The translations under genes were made by a program, and so were the position numbers. This document shows, one piece after another, positions 1-9,599 of a stretch of DNA of 64,000 nucleotides; the first letter of the stretch is position 1; the number at the start of each line of letters is the position of its first letter. Source of the stretch: Hymenopus coronatus (lineage: Eukaryota; Arthropoda; Insecta; Mantodea; Hymenopodidae); NCBI GenBank assembly GCA_030762935.1, contig CM060899.1, positions 66,452,501 to 66,516,500 on the forward strand, given 5' to 3'. The notes below the pieces were generated by a model. The model was not told the DNA's origin, searched no databases, and saw only the letters and a list, made by a program, of their open reading frames with translations.

Positions 1-1117
1 AACATTTGTGCTGTATAAAAAATTATAACATCAGATGATATTTTAATTCTGCACATGCTAATCAGAATGGAAAAGCTAAACTTTTCAGGATTATAAAAAA
101 ATTGAGCTATACTAAGAATGATAATACTTCAGTTTAAATGATCAATGATGCATCTCTGTGTGTCTATCATTAAGCCTGATATTGATAAATTTGTGTTGAG
201 AAAAGGTGTCCGCATTCTATATAAGCCCAAAGAAAGGTTTTTTAAGACTCATTTGAAGAAGAAAGTCTGCAAAATATATTTTGAAACCTGGCCACTCACT
301 TTTAAAATTGGCTAGACAAATCACTGCTGTATTTTGCACGTCAAACAGCAGTCTTAATAGCAACTCCAGGTGGAATAGAGAGACATCGCACTTCCTCTCT
401 ATTTACCAGCTTCCCAAGGCTGCCATAGTGTATTTACTATGGACATCCTGTCACCCTTTGTATAGCAAGCAGCACCGCCGGTCAGCTCAGAACTTCTAAA
501 CCTGTTCTGCTCTAAGCTGATCACCGAGTACTTATAACTTCTTTGCAAATACAGAAAATGTGAGCAGTATTATTTTACTATTTAATTATAGATTAGACAG
601 CTTATAGTTTGACACTACTTTGGAAATATTGATGATCTGTAAAAATGTTTTAGGGAACATTGCAATATTTTTTGCGCTCTGCTTCCTGCAGTCTCAAGAC
701 TATTATGAAGTTTTTTTTTTTAATTTTTAGCAATGCTTTTATTTTGCATTAGTTATCTCTATAGTATTTACTTACTACAGAATGAACTATGAGATGACAT
801 TGCTTTAATGTTCAGTTTGCAGTCACTAAAAACTTTTCAAAAGTACTCTAGGCATTCTAGGGCTGCACATCACCTCATCTGGCTTGAAGCTCAAGAATTC
901 CTTGAGTATATTCCAGGAAAGCTTCAGCTCTTTTTTCAAAAGTAGCATTTTTCTCTTGATTGGCTTGGGCAGAGAGAGATTTGAAGAACTATTATTAAGC
1001 TTCATAGATAATTCAAATATGTGCTCTTTTCTTCTTTTTTATTATACATATATATTGTTTAAAAAAAATTAGCAGCTACTTCACACAGAAGCTTATCCAA
1101 ATGTTATTATTCCGCAG
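1..1117. other. Upstream intron or 5' flank, no exon recognised
   Basis: AT-rich sequence before the first recognisable exon. Short open frames at 281-499 and 884-1072 have no domain features and no usable splice-phase link to the 1118 exon, which needs one base from an upstream exon. No start codon plus signal peptide was found here, so the beginning of the gene is probably further upstream. Confidence 0.6.
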
Positions 1118-1230
1118 GCATGGAATGTGAAGACGATCGCTTGCAGATGTTCAATGGCTCCTGTTATCTGTTTGTGAGCTATCCAGAAGTCACATGGCAA
1201 ACAGCAAAGCAGATATGTCAAGGAATGAAG
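1118..1230 (+). CDS. Exon: start of C-type-lectin-like domain
   Basis: Acceptor ttccgcag at 1110-1117, donor gtaggt at 1231. The exon takes one base from the previous exon (phase 1) and ends in phase 0. After the split codon it encodes 37 residues starting MECEDDRLQMFNGSCYLF and ending in KQICQGMK. The first Cys (ECED) plus the GSCY pair is the extra N-terminal disulfide of long-form C-type-lectin-like domains. The third Cys (QIC) is the one that pairs with the domain's last Cys. The ATG inside the exon is not a start: the frame is open across the acceptor and the domain is already under way. The next exon continues directly with AELASIHS, the classic strand after this Cys. Confidence 0.85.
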
Positions 1231-1329
1231 GTAGGTTACAATGCATTAAGGGATAAATGTTATAACAGTAGAAAAATAAGTAATTATTGATTCTTTTATA
1301 TAGCCGTAATCCTTCATTTCATGTGAAGG

Positions 1330-2470
1330 TGCTAATTTGTGGTTAATTTCCACAGTTTAAAGTAAACAAAACAACAACAATGTATGAAAAGAATATCTAC
1401 AGCTTCAAGATACAAAACAAATTATTTTATGTGAAATGAATTAAACAGTTGCAAAGTTATAAAATAAAGCATAATACCTGAAATTAATTCATAGTTTGAA
1501 ATTACAAAACATCACATTATGTAAAATAAAATTGATAATTTTAAAATTAAAACAAATATTGTGTGAAATGAATTTCCACAGTTGGAACAAAACAAAGTTA
1601 TGGGCAATCAATTCCCACAGTTTCCAGGCTACAAAATAAATCACATTACATGAACTGAATTTCTATAGTTTCCAGGTTAGAAAACAAACCAAATTTCAGG
1701 AAATAAATATCCATGTTTCCAAATTTCATGAAATCCATATCCAGAGTTCCGAGGTTAGGAAACAAACCCAATTTCATGAAATACATATCCAGAGTTCCGA
1801 GGTTAGGAAACAAACCCAATTTCATGAAATAAATATCCAGAGTTTCTAGGTTAGGAAACAAGTGGGATTGCATGAAATAAATATCCTGAATTTCCAAGAA
1901 GAAAACAAATCAAATTTCACAAAATCAGAAAACAAACTAAATTTAATGAGGTAAATATCCAAAGTTTCCAGGTTAGGAAACCAATTAAATTTCGAGGAAA
2001 TAAAGAAACAAACCAAATTCCATGAAACAAACACCCAGAGTTTCCAGGTTAGGATACAAATCAAATATCTTGAAATAACTATCCAGAGTTTCCAGGTTAT
2101 AAAGCAAATCAGATTACATGAAATTAATGTTCTCACAGTTTCAAAATTACTAACCAAATAACATTATGTGGAATGAATTTTCACAGTTTGGAAGTTACAA
2201 AACCACTCACATTACATGGAATTAACTTCCAGTGTCCAGAATAAGAAACATGAAATGAATTTTCACAGCTTCAAGGTTACAAAACATCTCACCTGGAATG
2301 AACTTATACAGTTTCTACAAAATCACAGTACATGAAAATATGAATTTCCACAGTTTAGATGTAATGAAAACAAGTTGCTTACATGGAAAAATTTCTATGT
2401 TTCAAAGTCGCAAATACAATTACATTACATGAAACTGATTTCCACAGATTTTTTTAAGTTAATAAAACAA
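1330..2470. repeat. Minisatellite array, units of about 48-60 bp
   Basis: Degenerate tandem units share the theme 'catgaaat-aatttccacagtttccaggtta-aaaca'. The best-preserved units (1751-1798 and 1799 onward) have an exact 48-bp period starting gaggttaggaaacaaaccca. More diverged units continue on both sides with irregular spacing. Antisense frames through it (1646-1897, 1846-2157) give repetitive peptides that merely reflect the repeat. It lies about 100 bp downstream of an exon donor. Confidence 0.8.
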
Positions 2471-2659
2471 ATAACATTCTCAATCTGAATTTCTTTAACT
2501 TGCTTAATTTAATGCTGCTGTTTACAAACTTCAAGATACATGCTTTACATACAATTGATTTTAAAACTAAACCCAGTTCTGTTCTGCCTAAATAAAGGTT
2601 TTGGTACTCTTTTTAAATATTAGCTGTTAAACATGTCTGATTATATCATTTGCTTCTGC

Positions 2660-2975
2660 ACTAAAAACTATGAAACCAGTAACAAGGAATGTCTCAAAAA
2701 TACTTCATTCACAAAATAATATATATTTGGTATAAACTACCTGCTTTTACCAGATCTACATTTATTGGTTAGTAAGATTTTGTTTACCTCTTACGGTTTA
2801 CCAGTCATACAAAACTCATCCAGATTGAAGGGATCTTCAGATGCTCTTGCCATAAAATTTAAGATATATATTTTGCCATGAAAATATTTTAAATATACAG
2901 AATTTTAATCAAAATCATTAAAACTTTTTTTGGGTAAACCAAACCTTTCAAAACCTTTCCAAGTAAAAGGTATTT
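2660..2975 (-). mobile_element. Repeat family G, partial copy
   Basis: Matches the middle of the better copies at 54105-54982 and 31225-32093: the caaggaatgtctcaaaaa segment, the 'ttacggtttaccagt' segment, the 'taatcaaaatcatta' segment and the start of the 'aaaggta' segment appear in the same order. Diverged and truncated at both ends. Confidence 0.65.
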
Positions 2976-2987
2976 GACTTGTGGACT

Positions 2988-3018
2988 CACACACACACAC
3001 ACACACTCTCTCTCTCTC
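2988..3018. repeat. Microsatellite (AC)n(TC)n
   Basis: An uninterrupted AC run passes into a TC run. It abuts the SINE fragment that follows and overlaps the region where (AC)-rich G-family sequence would be expected. Confidence 0.9.
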
Positions 3019-3027
3019 CGTGTCTTT

Positions 3028-3172
3028 GTCCCATGTCATAGATTTATGGCATGTAAAAGAACCTCAAGCCTGATAGAGAGGCCTCTGAGCAAAATTAAGC
3101 ATTCTTTCACACCCAATTTAGAATAGGACACTGAGAACCACTGTAGTTAGAGCGTCCATAAATAACATGCCA
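3028..3172 (+). mobile_element. SINE family A, 5'-truncated fragment
   Basis: Matches the body of the full SINE at 19228-19532: 'gtaaaagaacctcaagcctg', 'aggcctctgagc', 'tcacacccaatttagaat' and the 'ccataaataacatgcca' end. The tRNA-like head is missing. Confidence 0.75.
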
Positions 3173-3289
3173 TTTTTATTTTTTTTATCTCTCTCTCTTG
3201 CATCAGACACATATTTTTCTAACATTTTTTTTTTTTTTTCCCCTTTCTTTCTTGTTTGATACAGGGTACTTCAAAGCATTTACTTTTGC

Positions 3290-3840
3290 TGAAATATCAA
3301 TATCAAATTGTTGTGTTTAATATAGTACCTTCTTTATCAACTATGTATCGTATGTAAAAGATCAGGTAAAAATAATGAAAAATTTTCCAAGCACAAGATG
3401 GCAGTTGAGGATTTTCTTGAAAATTGTGTCGAATCCTTGAGTTATACCAAGTCTGGTATTTACTTAAATTTTGTTTTTGAATCATGCTGTGTTTTGTCAA
3501 GACGTATGGCAGTAAGGGAAAGAGTTAGTCATATGATTATCTGAAGAATTCTGCATGAAAATCTTCTGTACCTGTATCACCTTCAACCTGTGCAAGATTT
3601 AAATGAGGCAGACTTTAAGCCAAGAAGATGTTTCTGCCAACGCATGTTAATTTACGGATGAAGCTGGTTTTACACCCGATGGCATCTTCAATTTTCTTAA
3701 CACTCATGACTGGGCACTTGAAAATCCTAATGAACTATGACAGGATTTACTGCATGAATCGAACCAAGAAGAAGCCACTTTGAGCAATTTTTGTAACATT
3801 TGATTTTGTGTTGTAACTCTGAAATAAATTATATTAGACC
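3290..3840 (+). pseudogene. Decayed mariner-like transposase fragment (insect DUF4817-type family)
   Basis: Conceptual reading on the + strand gives fragments such as SRRMAVRERVSHMII, then LYLYHLQPVQDLNEADF, then, after a frame change, DEAGFTPDGIFNF. These match the helix-turn-helix end and the first catalytic-Asp block of a transposase family very common in insect genomes ('YPFHLQ-VQ-L', 'DEA-FTRDG-FN'). Frames are broken by shifts and stops, and the second half is absent. Confidence 0.7.
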
Positions 3841-3927
3841 CATGTTCATATGAACTTTTTTTACTGTTTTGGTGTCAGGAACACTCCCACAAATATATTA
3901 CACCAATAAAGATACAGCCTGTATGTC

Positions 3928-4590
3928 TTTTTGAGAAAACCAAAATTTTCAGTTTTCTATGTAAAGGGTAGGTTTTGGGTAAGGGAATTTTCATGCAAAT
4001 CTTCATATTGTATCCACAGATGATACTCAAATATAATATCAAATTTGGTATTAACATACTTTTCGTTTTTCAGTTATTGTTTTCACAGTGATGGACACAC
4101 ACATTTCTAAACATGTTTTTTTGGAATACAGAGGACTCTAAAATAAGTATTCCAAGTGAAATCTCAATATATAATTTTTGGGTGAAATGCAATGCCTTCT
4201 ATAACTCCATGGGACGACAGCTCACGGGGAACCTTGGCCTACCGCCTGACTGCTGCATCTTGGTCCATTACAGACGTCATGGATGGGGTGCAGAAATTGG
4301 AGGGTGAGACATGGTCAGCACCTCGAGCCCCCCTGGCCGGTTAATGCGGTTCTCATGACCTGGAGCTGCTACTTCTCCATCAAGTAGCTCCTCAATTGGC
4401 CCCCCCAGGGACCTTACGAGGCTGAGTGCACCCCAGGCCAGGTCTCCCAGTGGGGGAAAAATCCCCACTCCAGTACTGGGGATCGAACCCAGGTCTCCCG
4501 CTTGGTAAGCAGCTGCGCTACCACCGCGCTTAAGGAGACTACCCAATGCCTTCTATACCTATGTATTATGTAGAGAAAGTAATAACAATT
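3928..4590 (-). mobile_element. Repeat family G, terminal half, interrupted by a SINE
   Basis: Contains the G segments 'gtaaagggtaggtt', 'ttttcgtttttcagttat', 'gtgaaatctcaatat' and 'ttttgggtgaaatgcaat', ending with 'atgtagagaaag'. The element is split by SINE E at 4204-4543; the target sequence caatgccttctata is present on both sides. Confidence 0.8.
4204..4543 (-). mobile_element. SINE family E (tRNA-derived), complete insertion
   Basis: On the - strand, starting near 4530, the head is tRNA-like: GCGCGGTGGTAGCGCAGCTG carries an A-box type sequence, followed by the B-box GGGTTCGATCCCC. A GC-rich body follows. The 14-bp direct repeat caatgccttctata at 4190-4203 and 4544-4557 is the target-site duplication. 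It is markedly more GC-rich than its surroundings, which suggests a relatively recent or recently mobile family. Confidence 0.85.
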
Positions 4591-4616
4591 AACAACAATG
4601 TTTCTGAATGTTTCAG

Positions 4617-4785
4617 GCAGAGCTGGCAAGCATTCACAGTGCTGAAGAGGAGAACTTTATAACAGCTCATATCCGGGATTCCCCAGAGTATAGCACAAGT
4701 GCCATTTATTGGCTTGGGGGCCAACTGGTTCCAAAATCTCTGGACCATTGGGAGTGGATTGATGGATCTCCCCTCACATTTACTG
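4617..4785 (+). CDS. Exon: core of C-type-lectin-like domain
   Basis: Acceptor tgtttcag ends at 4616, donor gtaata begins at 4786; in phase 0, out phase 1. It encodes about 56 residues beginning AELASIHSAEEENFITAHI, with YWLGG and WEWIDGSPLTF. These are the family's conserved hydrophobic core (WIGL-like) and the 'W-W-DGSP' motif. The last base joins CC of the next exon to make Ala, giving 'LTFTAW', which also fits the family. The extent of the domain and the intact core residues make this a firm call. Whether it binds sugar is doubtful because of what follows in the next exon. Confidence 0.92.
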
Positions 4786-5034
4786 GTAATAAGCTTAACT
4801 AATTGCAGTTATCCATTTAATTAATTTTATAAGGGCTCTATTAGCATAAAACAGGTTCATTGAAAAGCATCAGATCATGAGTTTCCACTCCTGCCCTTAA
4901 AATTCACCTAGCCTTATTGTATGGTGTTGCACTTATGCACCTTCTAATTTTGTATTACACTTTCAACGATAAAATTAGGCTAGCTATAGCTGTTTTATAT
5001 TGTAAAATTATTAATATGTTTGCAATAACAAAAA

Positions 5035-5215
5035 TGAGAAAATCCATGCAACTGTAGTCAAATGTTACCCTGTCAGCATCCAAGTGTGCCATAACACTGG
5101 TTGTTTTACTTGGGCCCTCCCCATCCTTTACCACAGTACATTTAACTTCAGTCACTGGGACTCGAACTCATAATGTTCAGCTTTGAATGGATGGCCAGTC
5201 CATTTCGTATCACAG
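5035..5215 (+). repeat. Repeat family F copy
   Basis: Shares 'cagcatccaagt', 'gggccctccccatccttt', 'accacag' and 'tttgaatggat' with copies at 6480-6958 and 33315-33440. No coding or terminal structure recognised; unclassified interspersed repeat. Confidence 0.6.
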
Positions 5216-5879
5216 AACGAATTAGAGGAAGAACAGCATACATAGCAAATTAATTCTTGCAATAAAGGGTTAAAATGAATCCCAGATCTCTGTCAATCAG
5301 TAGCAGGATGTGTGGGATAACCCTATAACTCAACCAGTGTTTAGCAAAAGTAAAAACCATATACATAGGAAGCCATCTCCAGAGAATGTTGTCTATACAG
5401 TTTGAGTTCAAATCTTGTCTATAGGGAGTTATATGGGTAAGGTTTTTTTTCCTGGTTTTTCCTTATCCTTTGAAGATGAATGTCCTTGGAACCTTTGAGC
5501 ATAATTTCATGCATTTCATTGATTCATCATCTGATAAACCCTCCCATGGTAAAAGATACTAAAACTTATAAAAACAATTAAAAAATAATAATATTATACA
5601 TTCGTGAAAATAGTGATTGAGTTTTCAAAGCAGTAAGGTAGCCTGGGGTTTTCATGTGGTCGCTTAGGCTGGCACAGGGAGGTACTGAGAGCCATTGATT
5701 TCTCCTCTCTTTTTTAAAGAAAGAGTATGGTGTTTATTTTAGTTAAGGCTGGTATTGCTTTGCTATGGTGAAATCAAATCAACACTTTTGTTACAGCCCA
5801 TTTCCATGGTGTGGGAGTAGCATGGTATCAAGTTCAAATTTCAGTTAGGGTGACTTATCTTTAATAATAAAATATAAAT

Positions 5880-6440
5880 ACTTCCTTTGTCAGAAACATT
5901 CCAGGACAGAGTCATAAAAATTACAAAATTGCACTTACCAAGTAATGATTCTAGCTCCTATCAAAGTAGTCCCCTTGGCTATCTATACACAATTGCTATC
6001 ATTTCTGGAGGTCTTGGAAGCAAGCAGGGAAATTTTCAACTGTGTGCTTGTAAGCTCATTTGTCAAAGCTCCTTGGATGTCTGTGATATCTTGATTAAGC
6101 TTTCCTTTTAGTTGCCTTTTCTCTCACAGAAACAAGAAAAAAAATCACAGGGTGAGAGGCTGGACAATAATGGTGGATGTAGGATGGCAATAACAGAATG
6201 TCTGACCAGATACTCAGAAACATATAAAGGTCTTGCATTCTCATGCAGTAAGACTCAGTCCTCAGAACGCCACAAATCAGGGTGGTGACATCAAATTGCT
6301 TGTCACAAATATTTCAAGACTTTGATGTGAAGAGTTTGGTTCACTGTTTGACCTGGAGGAACATACTCATAGTGAACTAATCCTGTCCTGGAACTTTTCT
6401 GACAAAGGATGTATTTCTAGCTTTTTATTTTGTAAAAATA
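5880..6440 (-). pseudogene. Decayed mariner transposase, C-terminal part
   Basis: On the - strand, broken frames give PPLLSSLSPCDFFSCF, the decayed form of the 'PPYSPDL-P-DFFLFP' catalytic block. Further 3' they give CFQDLQK and CIDSQGDYFD, the C-terminal 'W-KCI-SQGDYFE' end of mariner-type transposases. Frameshifts and stops are numerous. Confidence 0.7.
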
Positions 6441-6479
6441 TTAATTATTTTCAATAAAATTGTAATTATTTTTTAAAGC

Positions 6480-6958
6480 AAAATCCATCCAACTGTAATC
6501 AAATTTTACCCCATCAGTATCCAAGTTAGCAATCACATCAATTATTTTAATTGGGCCATCCCCATTCTTTACCACAGGCCCATTTGACTGTAGTTCCTGG
6601 GAATTCAACCTGGAACATTTGCCTTTGAATGGAAATGGTGTGTTATTTATGGACGCTCTTTAACTGCTGTGGTTCTCAGCGTCCCATTCTATACTGGGCG
6701 TGAAAGGCCGCTCAATTTTGCTCAGAGGCCTCTCTTATCAGGCTTGAGGTTCTTTTATGTGCCGTAAATCTACGACACGGGACCAACGGCTTTACTTCCC
6801 TTCCGAAGGAAGCCATGCTAAGGATTTTTACACCTGAAAAAATCCATCGTCCTCCGCCGGGTTTGAACCCGCGACCTTGGGTATATGAAGCTAGCATGGT
6901 AACCATTACACCACGGAGGGCGATATTTGCCTTTGAATGGATAACTAGTCAATTACCT
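6480..6958 (+). repeat. Repeat family F copy, split by a SINE
   Basis: The left part (6480-6632) and right part (6925-6958) are continuous in family F once the SINE A insertion is removed: 'cctttgaatgg' followed by 'ataactagtc' mirrors 5184-5203. Confidence 0.7.
6633..6924 (-). mobile_element. SINE family A, complete, with target duplication
   Basis: The tRNA-like head lies at the right end on the - strand: GCCCTCCGTGGTGTAATGGT (A-box type) and GCGGGTTCAAACCC (B-box). The body with 'caagcctgataagagaggcc' runs leftward. The 16-bp target duplication atttgcctttgaatgg is present at 6617-6632 and 6925-6940. Confidence 0.92.
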
Positions 6959-6959
6959 C

Positions 6960-7495
6960 TGGCCTTAACAAAGCATTGCAGCCAGATTTTGTTGTGTTCA
7001 CAGTTGTCAGTGATTGTTCAAAATGTTTCAGACAATGTTTGATCCCATCAAGTGTGAAGTGCATTCCATAATACAGTTTTTGATAGAGATTCCAGTGAAA
7101 ATGTAAAGACAGATAGAATGGTGATAAAATGGATTAGGCAATTCAAAGATGGATAACCCAATGTTCATGACAAAGCACAGAGTGGACAACCCATCGCTGA
7201 TGGTTTGGTTGAACAAATAAATGAGACAATTCACAAAAACAGATAGTTAAGAATGCTTTGTATTTCCAGAAAACCCAGTGGTCAGCAGTGGTTGTCCTTA
7301 CTGGTGGCAGCTTTCTTTCAAGAGGGAATATAAAAGTTGATTCCCTACTATAACAAATAATTGAACAATTGTGGCAACTATGTCGAAAAAAATTAAACAA
7401 TGCTCTTTCAAGTACAAATAAATGTTTAAAAAGCAAATATTTTAAGCCTCTTTTCCCAAATTGGTACTTACTTTCCAGATATGCCACATACAGAG
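6960..7495 (+). mobile_element. Mariner family K, internally deleted copy
   Basis: Shares its left part with 24080-24480 (gtgattgttcaaaatgtttc, then 'ttcaaagatgg' reading QFKDG) and its right part with 25080-25250. That right part contains the gagggaatataaaagttgat block and the terminal 'ggtacttactttccaga'. About 600 bp of catalytic core seen in the longer copy is missing. Confidence 0.7.
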
Positions 7496-8007
7496 AATCT
7501 GACCAGTAGCATCGACATCTTGATTGGGTGTAGTTTCAAGTATGGAAGGTATTAAAGTCAGAGAGATCCATAGTGATTCCTTACCTTGGGTCGCTCTGTC
7601 ACACTGTTGCCACTTCGTCCCTCCAGACTGCAGCACCAAACCTCACAGTCCTAAATGATCTTCATCATTGTTTATATTTACAATTACTGGGCACCAATTG
7701 AAACTGCACTGAGGAATGTTTGTTAAATCTTGCAACAAGGATGACTTCATTGCTTACGTAGCATGAATCTATTGGCAGACATTTCAACATTTTTTAAAAA
7801 TTGATTTAAGTTATTTTCTTGTCCAACTTGGAGCTACAGGAAAGAAGGTTGAGGCATGAGTATTTTCATTTTTGAGTACTTTCACTAAAAGAAGTCCCCT
7901 TAATGTCTACAATCATGTGACAGTGATCCGTTTAAAATCTCTGAAAGCAAATAATTTCATTAATTACAAAGTAAGAAGCACTACTAATGTAATGTATTTT
8001 TTTACAG
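7496..8007. other. Intron sequence, nothing recognised
   Basis: AT-rich intron between family K debris and the next exon. Short frames at 7442-7639 and 7872-8006 carry no recognisable motif outside the exon itself. A pyrimidine-rich acceptor (tgtatttttttacag) ends it. Confidence 0.6.
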
Positions 8008-8187
8008 CCTGGCTTTCAAGTCAGATGGCAGCAGATAGCGAAATGAGCGATTCATCAATCTACTCATCAGCGTGTCTTGGGATTCAATGGATGCCTTCCC
8101 CCTCACCTACACTTCCAAGTGGCCTTTATTGGCAAGCACACAGATGTAATGCCGTCGGTGGATATGTTTGCAAAAGAGGCAATCAAG
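8008..8187 (+). CDS. Exon: end of C-type-lectin-like domain
   Basis: Acceptor tttacag ends at 8007, donor gtattt at 8188; phase 1 in and out. It encodes (A)WLSSQMAADSEMSDSS, then SACLGIQW, and ends LYWQAHRCNAVGGYVCKRGN. ACLG, RCN and YVCK supply the last three conserved cysteines. The calcium/sugar-binding EPN or QPD motif and the WND motif seen in sugar-binding lectins are absent. The WND place reads WQAHRC and the loop after FTAW is Ser/Asp-rich instead. The domain is therefore more likely a protein-binding fold than a sugar binder (inference). Confidence 0.9.
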
Positions 8188-8324
8188 GTATTTGTTTTAA
8201 TATTTAAGATCATTAGTATACAACACATCTACTTGCTGAAATTAGCTCTGGAGCCACTCAAAATGTTTCAATTTTTAATGTTGTTATTACTTTTTCAACC
8301 ACATATCTACAATATACATAATAG

Positions 8325-8405
8325 ATAGAAAAGGTATTGTATTCCACCCAAAAATTTGATATGAAGATTTCACTGGGAATACAGGTTGGTGTGTATTGTA
8401 CCTTC
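8325..8405 (+). mobile_element. Repeat family G, short end fragment
   Basis: 'gtattgtattccacccaaaa', 'tttgatatgaagatttcact' and the preceding 'agaaaagg' match the palindrome-end of family G, as at 45700-45760. Confidence 0.6.
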
Positions 8406-8544
8406 TAATTTTGGTTGAAATAGACCTACTAAATAAAAGTGAAACTACTTTATTTGTGAAAAAGTGAAACAATATACATTTGCATTTATGGATATTATAC
8501 TTGCATCAACACTACTTGAATATAATGTCAGCTCATAGGCCTTC

Positions 8545-9175
8545 ATCTGCATTTATGTATTCTTGAAGACGGTGCAGTGCGAAAATGCTTCCTTGGCATG
8601 TTATACCATCTCCAGTGGAATGGCATTGATTTCCTGGCCAATGGTATCTTTCAAACGGTGTAAGAATACATTTTCTTTCAATTATCCACACAGAAATGAT
8701 TCCAGAACTGTTAAATCTGGAGATTGGGGTGGCCAAGTTAAATCTCCAAAGCAGGAAATCAGTCAATTGGGGAACACTCAGAGAAAAACCATGCTTTGAA
8801 GTATGTATGTGGCACAGCACCATGCAGCTAAACCAAATTGTTGTTCAACTGTTAGTTCTGGAGTTCTGAAATGACAAAATGTTGCAAATTTCAACATGGC
8901 AGTCAGAATTTATAGTTAGTGCGTGACCAGCACAATCCTTGAAAAAATATGGACCAATAATCCCACACATTCCAATTGCACACTACACCACAACATCCTG
9001 ACTCATAAACTATGTGAGAATTTTGGTTTGTTATCAAACTCTCTGAAGAAGAAGCTTGCTTCATCTGACTTGAACAGTTGGTTAAGCAGCCATCTGTGCT
9101 AGTGTTGATACAGTTAGGGAACATGTAATAATGAAGGCTTCTACAGCTGTAATTCTTGTCTGTATTAGCCAATAC
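8545..9175 (-). pseudogene. Decayed mariner-like transposase (insect DUF4817-type family)
   Basis: Read on the - strand, 9170-8910 gives VWCAIGM-like and IIGPYFFKDCAGHALT-like stretches, equivalent to the 'VWCGI--GIIGPFFFE' block. 8830-8545 gives WPPQSPDLT-like, GQEINAIPLEMV and HRLQEYINAD, equivalent to 'EI-AIP-EM' and 'FR-RLQ-CI'. Several frame changes and stops are needed, so it is dead. Confidence 0.7.
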
Positions 9176-9187
9176 ATGGCATAGACT

Positions 9188-9375
9188 GCCTCCATAGTTG
9201 AGTGGTCAGCGAGCTGACTTCTCACCCAGGCGTCCCAGGTTCGATTCCCGGCTGGGACGGGGAATTTTTCTCTAGCCAGAATTATTCCCTATCCCCCACA
9301 GAGTCTGGAAAGTTTGTATGTAAGTGTGAATGTGTGAGTAAAACAAAATGATTTAAACCAACGTAAAAAAAAAGT
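9188..9375 (+). mobile_element. SINE family D (tRNA-derived)
   Basis: The head 'cctccatagttgagtggtca' (A-box type) and 'ccaggttcgattcccggctgg' (perfect B-box with flanking stem) closely resemble a tRNA of the Ser/Leu type. A non-tRNA body ending in an A-run follows. Only one copy was seen in the window. Confidence 0.75.
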
Positions 9376-9454
9376 ACCTACAGACGAGTCGTTTCAAGTG
9401 GAAAGCCCCCGATATGATCTTAGATATTAAAGGGGTCTATATAAGTGAAACATT

Positions 9455-9484
9455 TAAAAAAAAAAAAGAAAAAAAAAAAAAAAA
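9455..9484. repeat. Poly(A) tract with one interruption
   Basis: A-rich run, possibly the tail of another retroposed fragment ending at about 9455. The source is unclear. Confidence 0.8.
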
Positions 9485-9599
9485 GACCCTTTGAACGCAA
9501 AATGAAAGCATTTTTATAAAAAGATTCATATGCATGTGTATATTAGTATATATTATATTAGTATACCAAGTAACATACACTATTACTTGAAATAAGTAA

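Noticed and set aside
1120..1122. ATG within the first visible exon as the translation start
   Set aside because: It lies two bases inside a good acceptor, the lectin domain is already starting, and no signal peptide would precede it.
1646..2157. Repetitive antisense proteins of 83 and 103 codons
   Set aside because: They are translations of the 48-bp minisatellite units.
6815..7042. Open frames across SINE heads and bodies (also 4277-4546, 19153-19458, 18480-18713)
   Set aside because: They translate tRNA-derived SINE sequence; repeated copies give the same peptides in broken form, so they are not genes.
9188..9260. A functional tRNA gene at the head of SINE D
   Set aside because: The B-box is perfect, but the acceptor ends do not pair well and the sequence runs straight into a SINE body.
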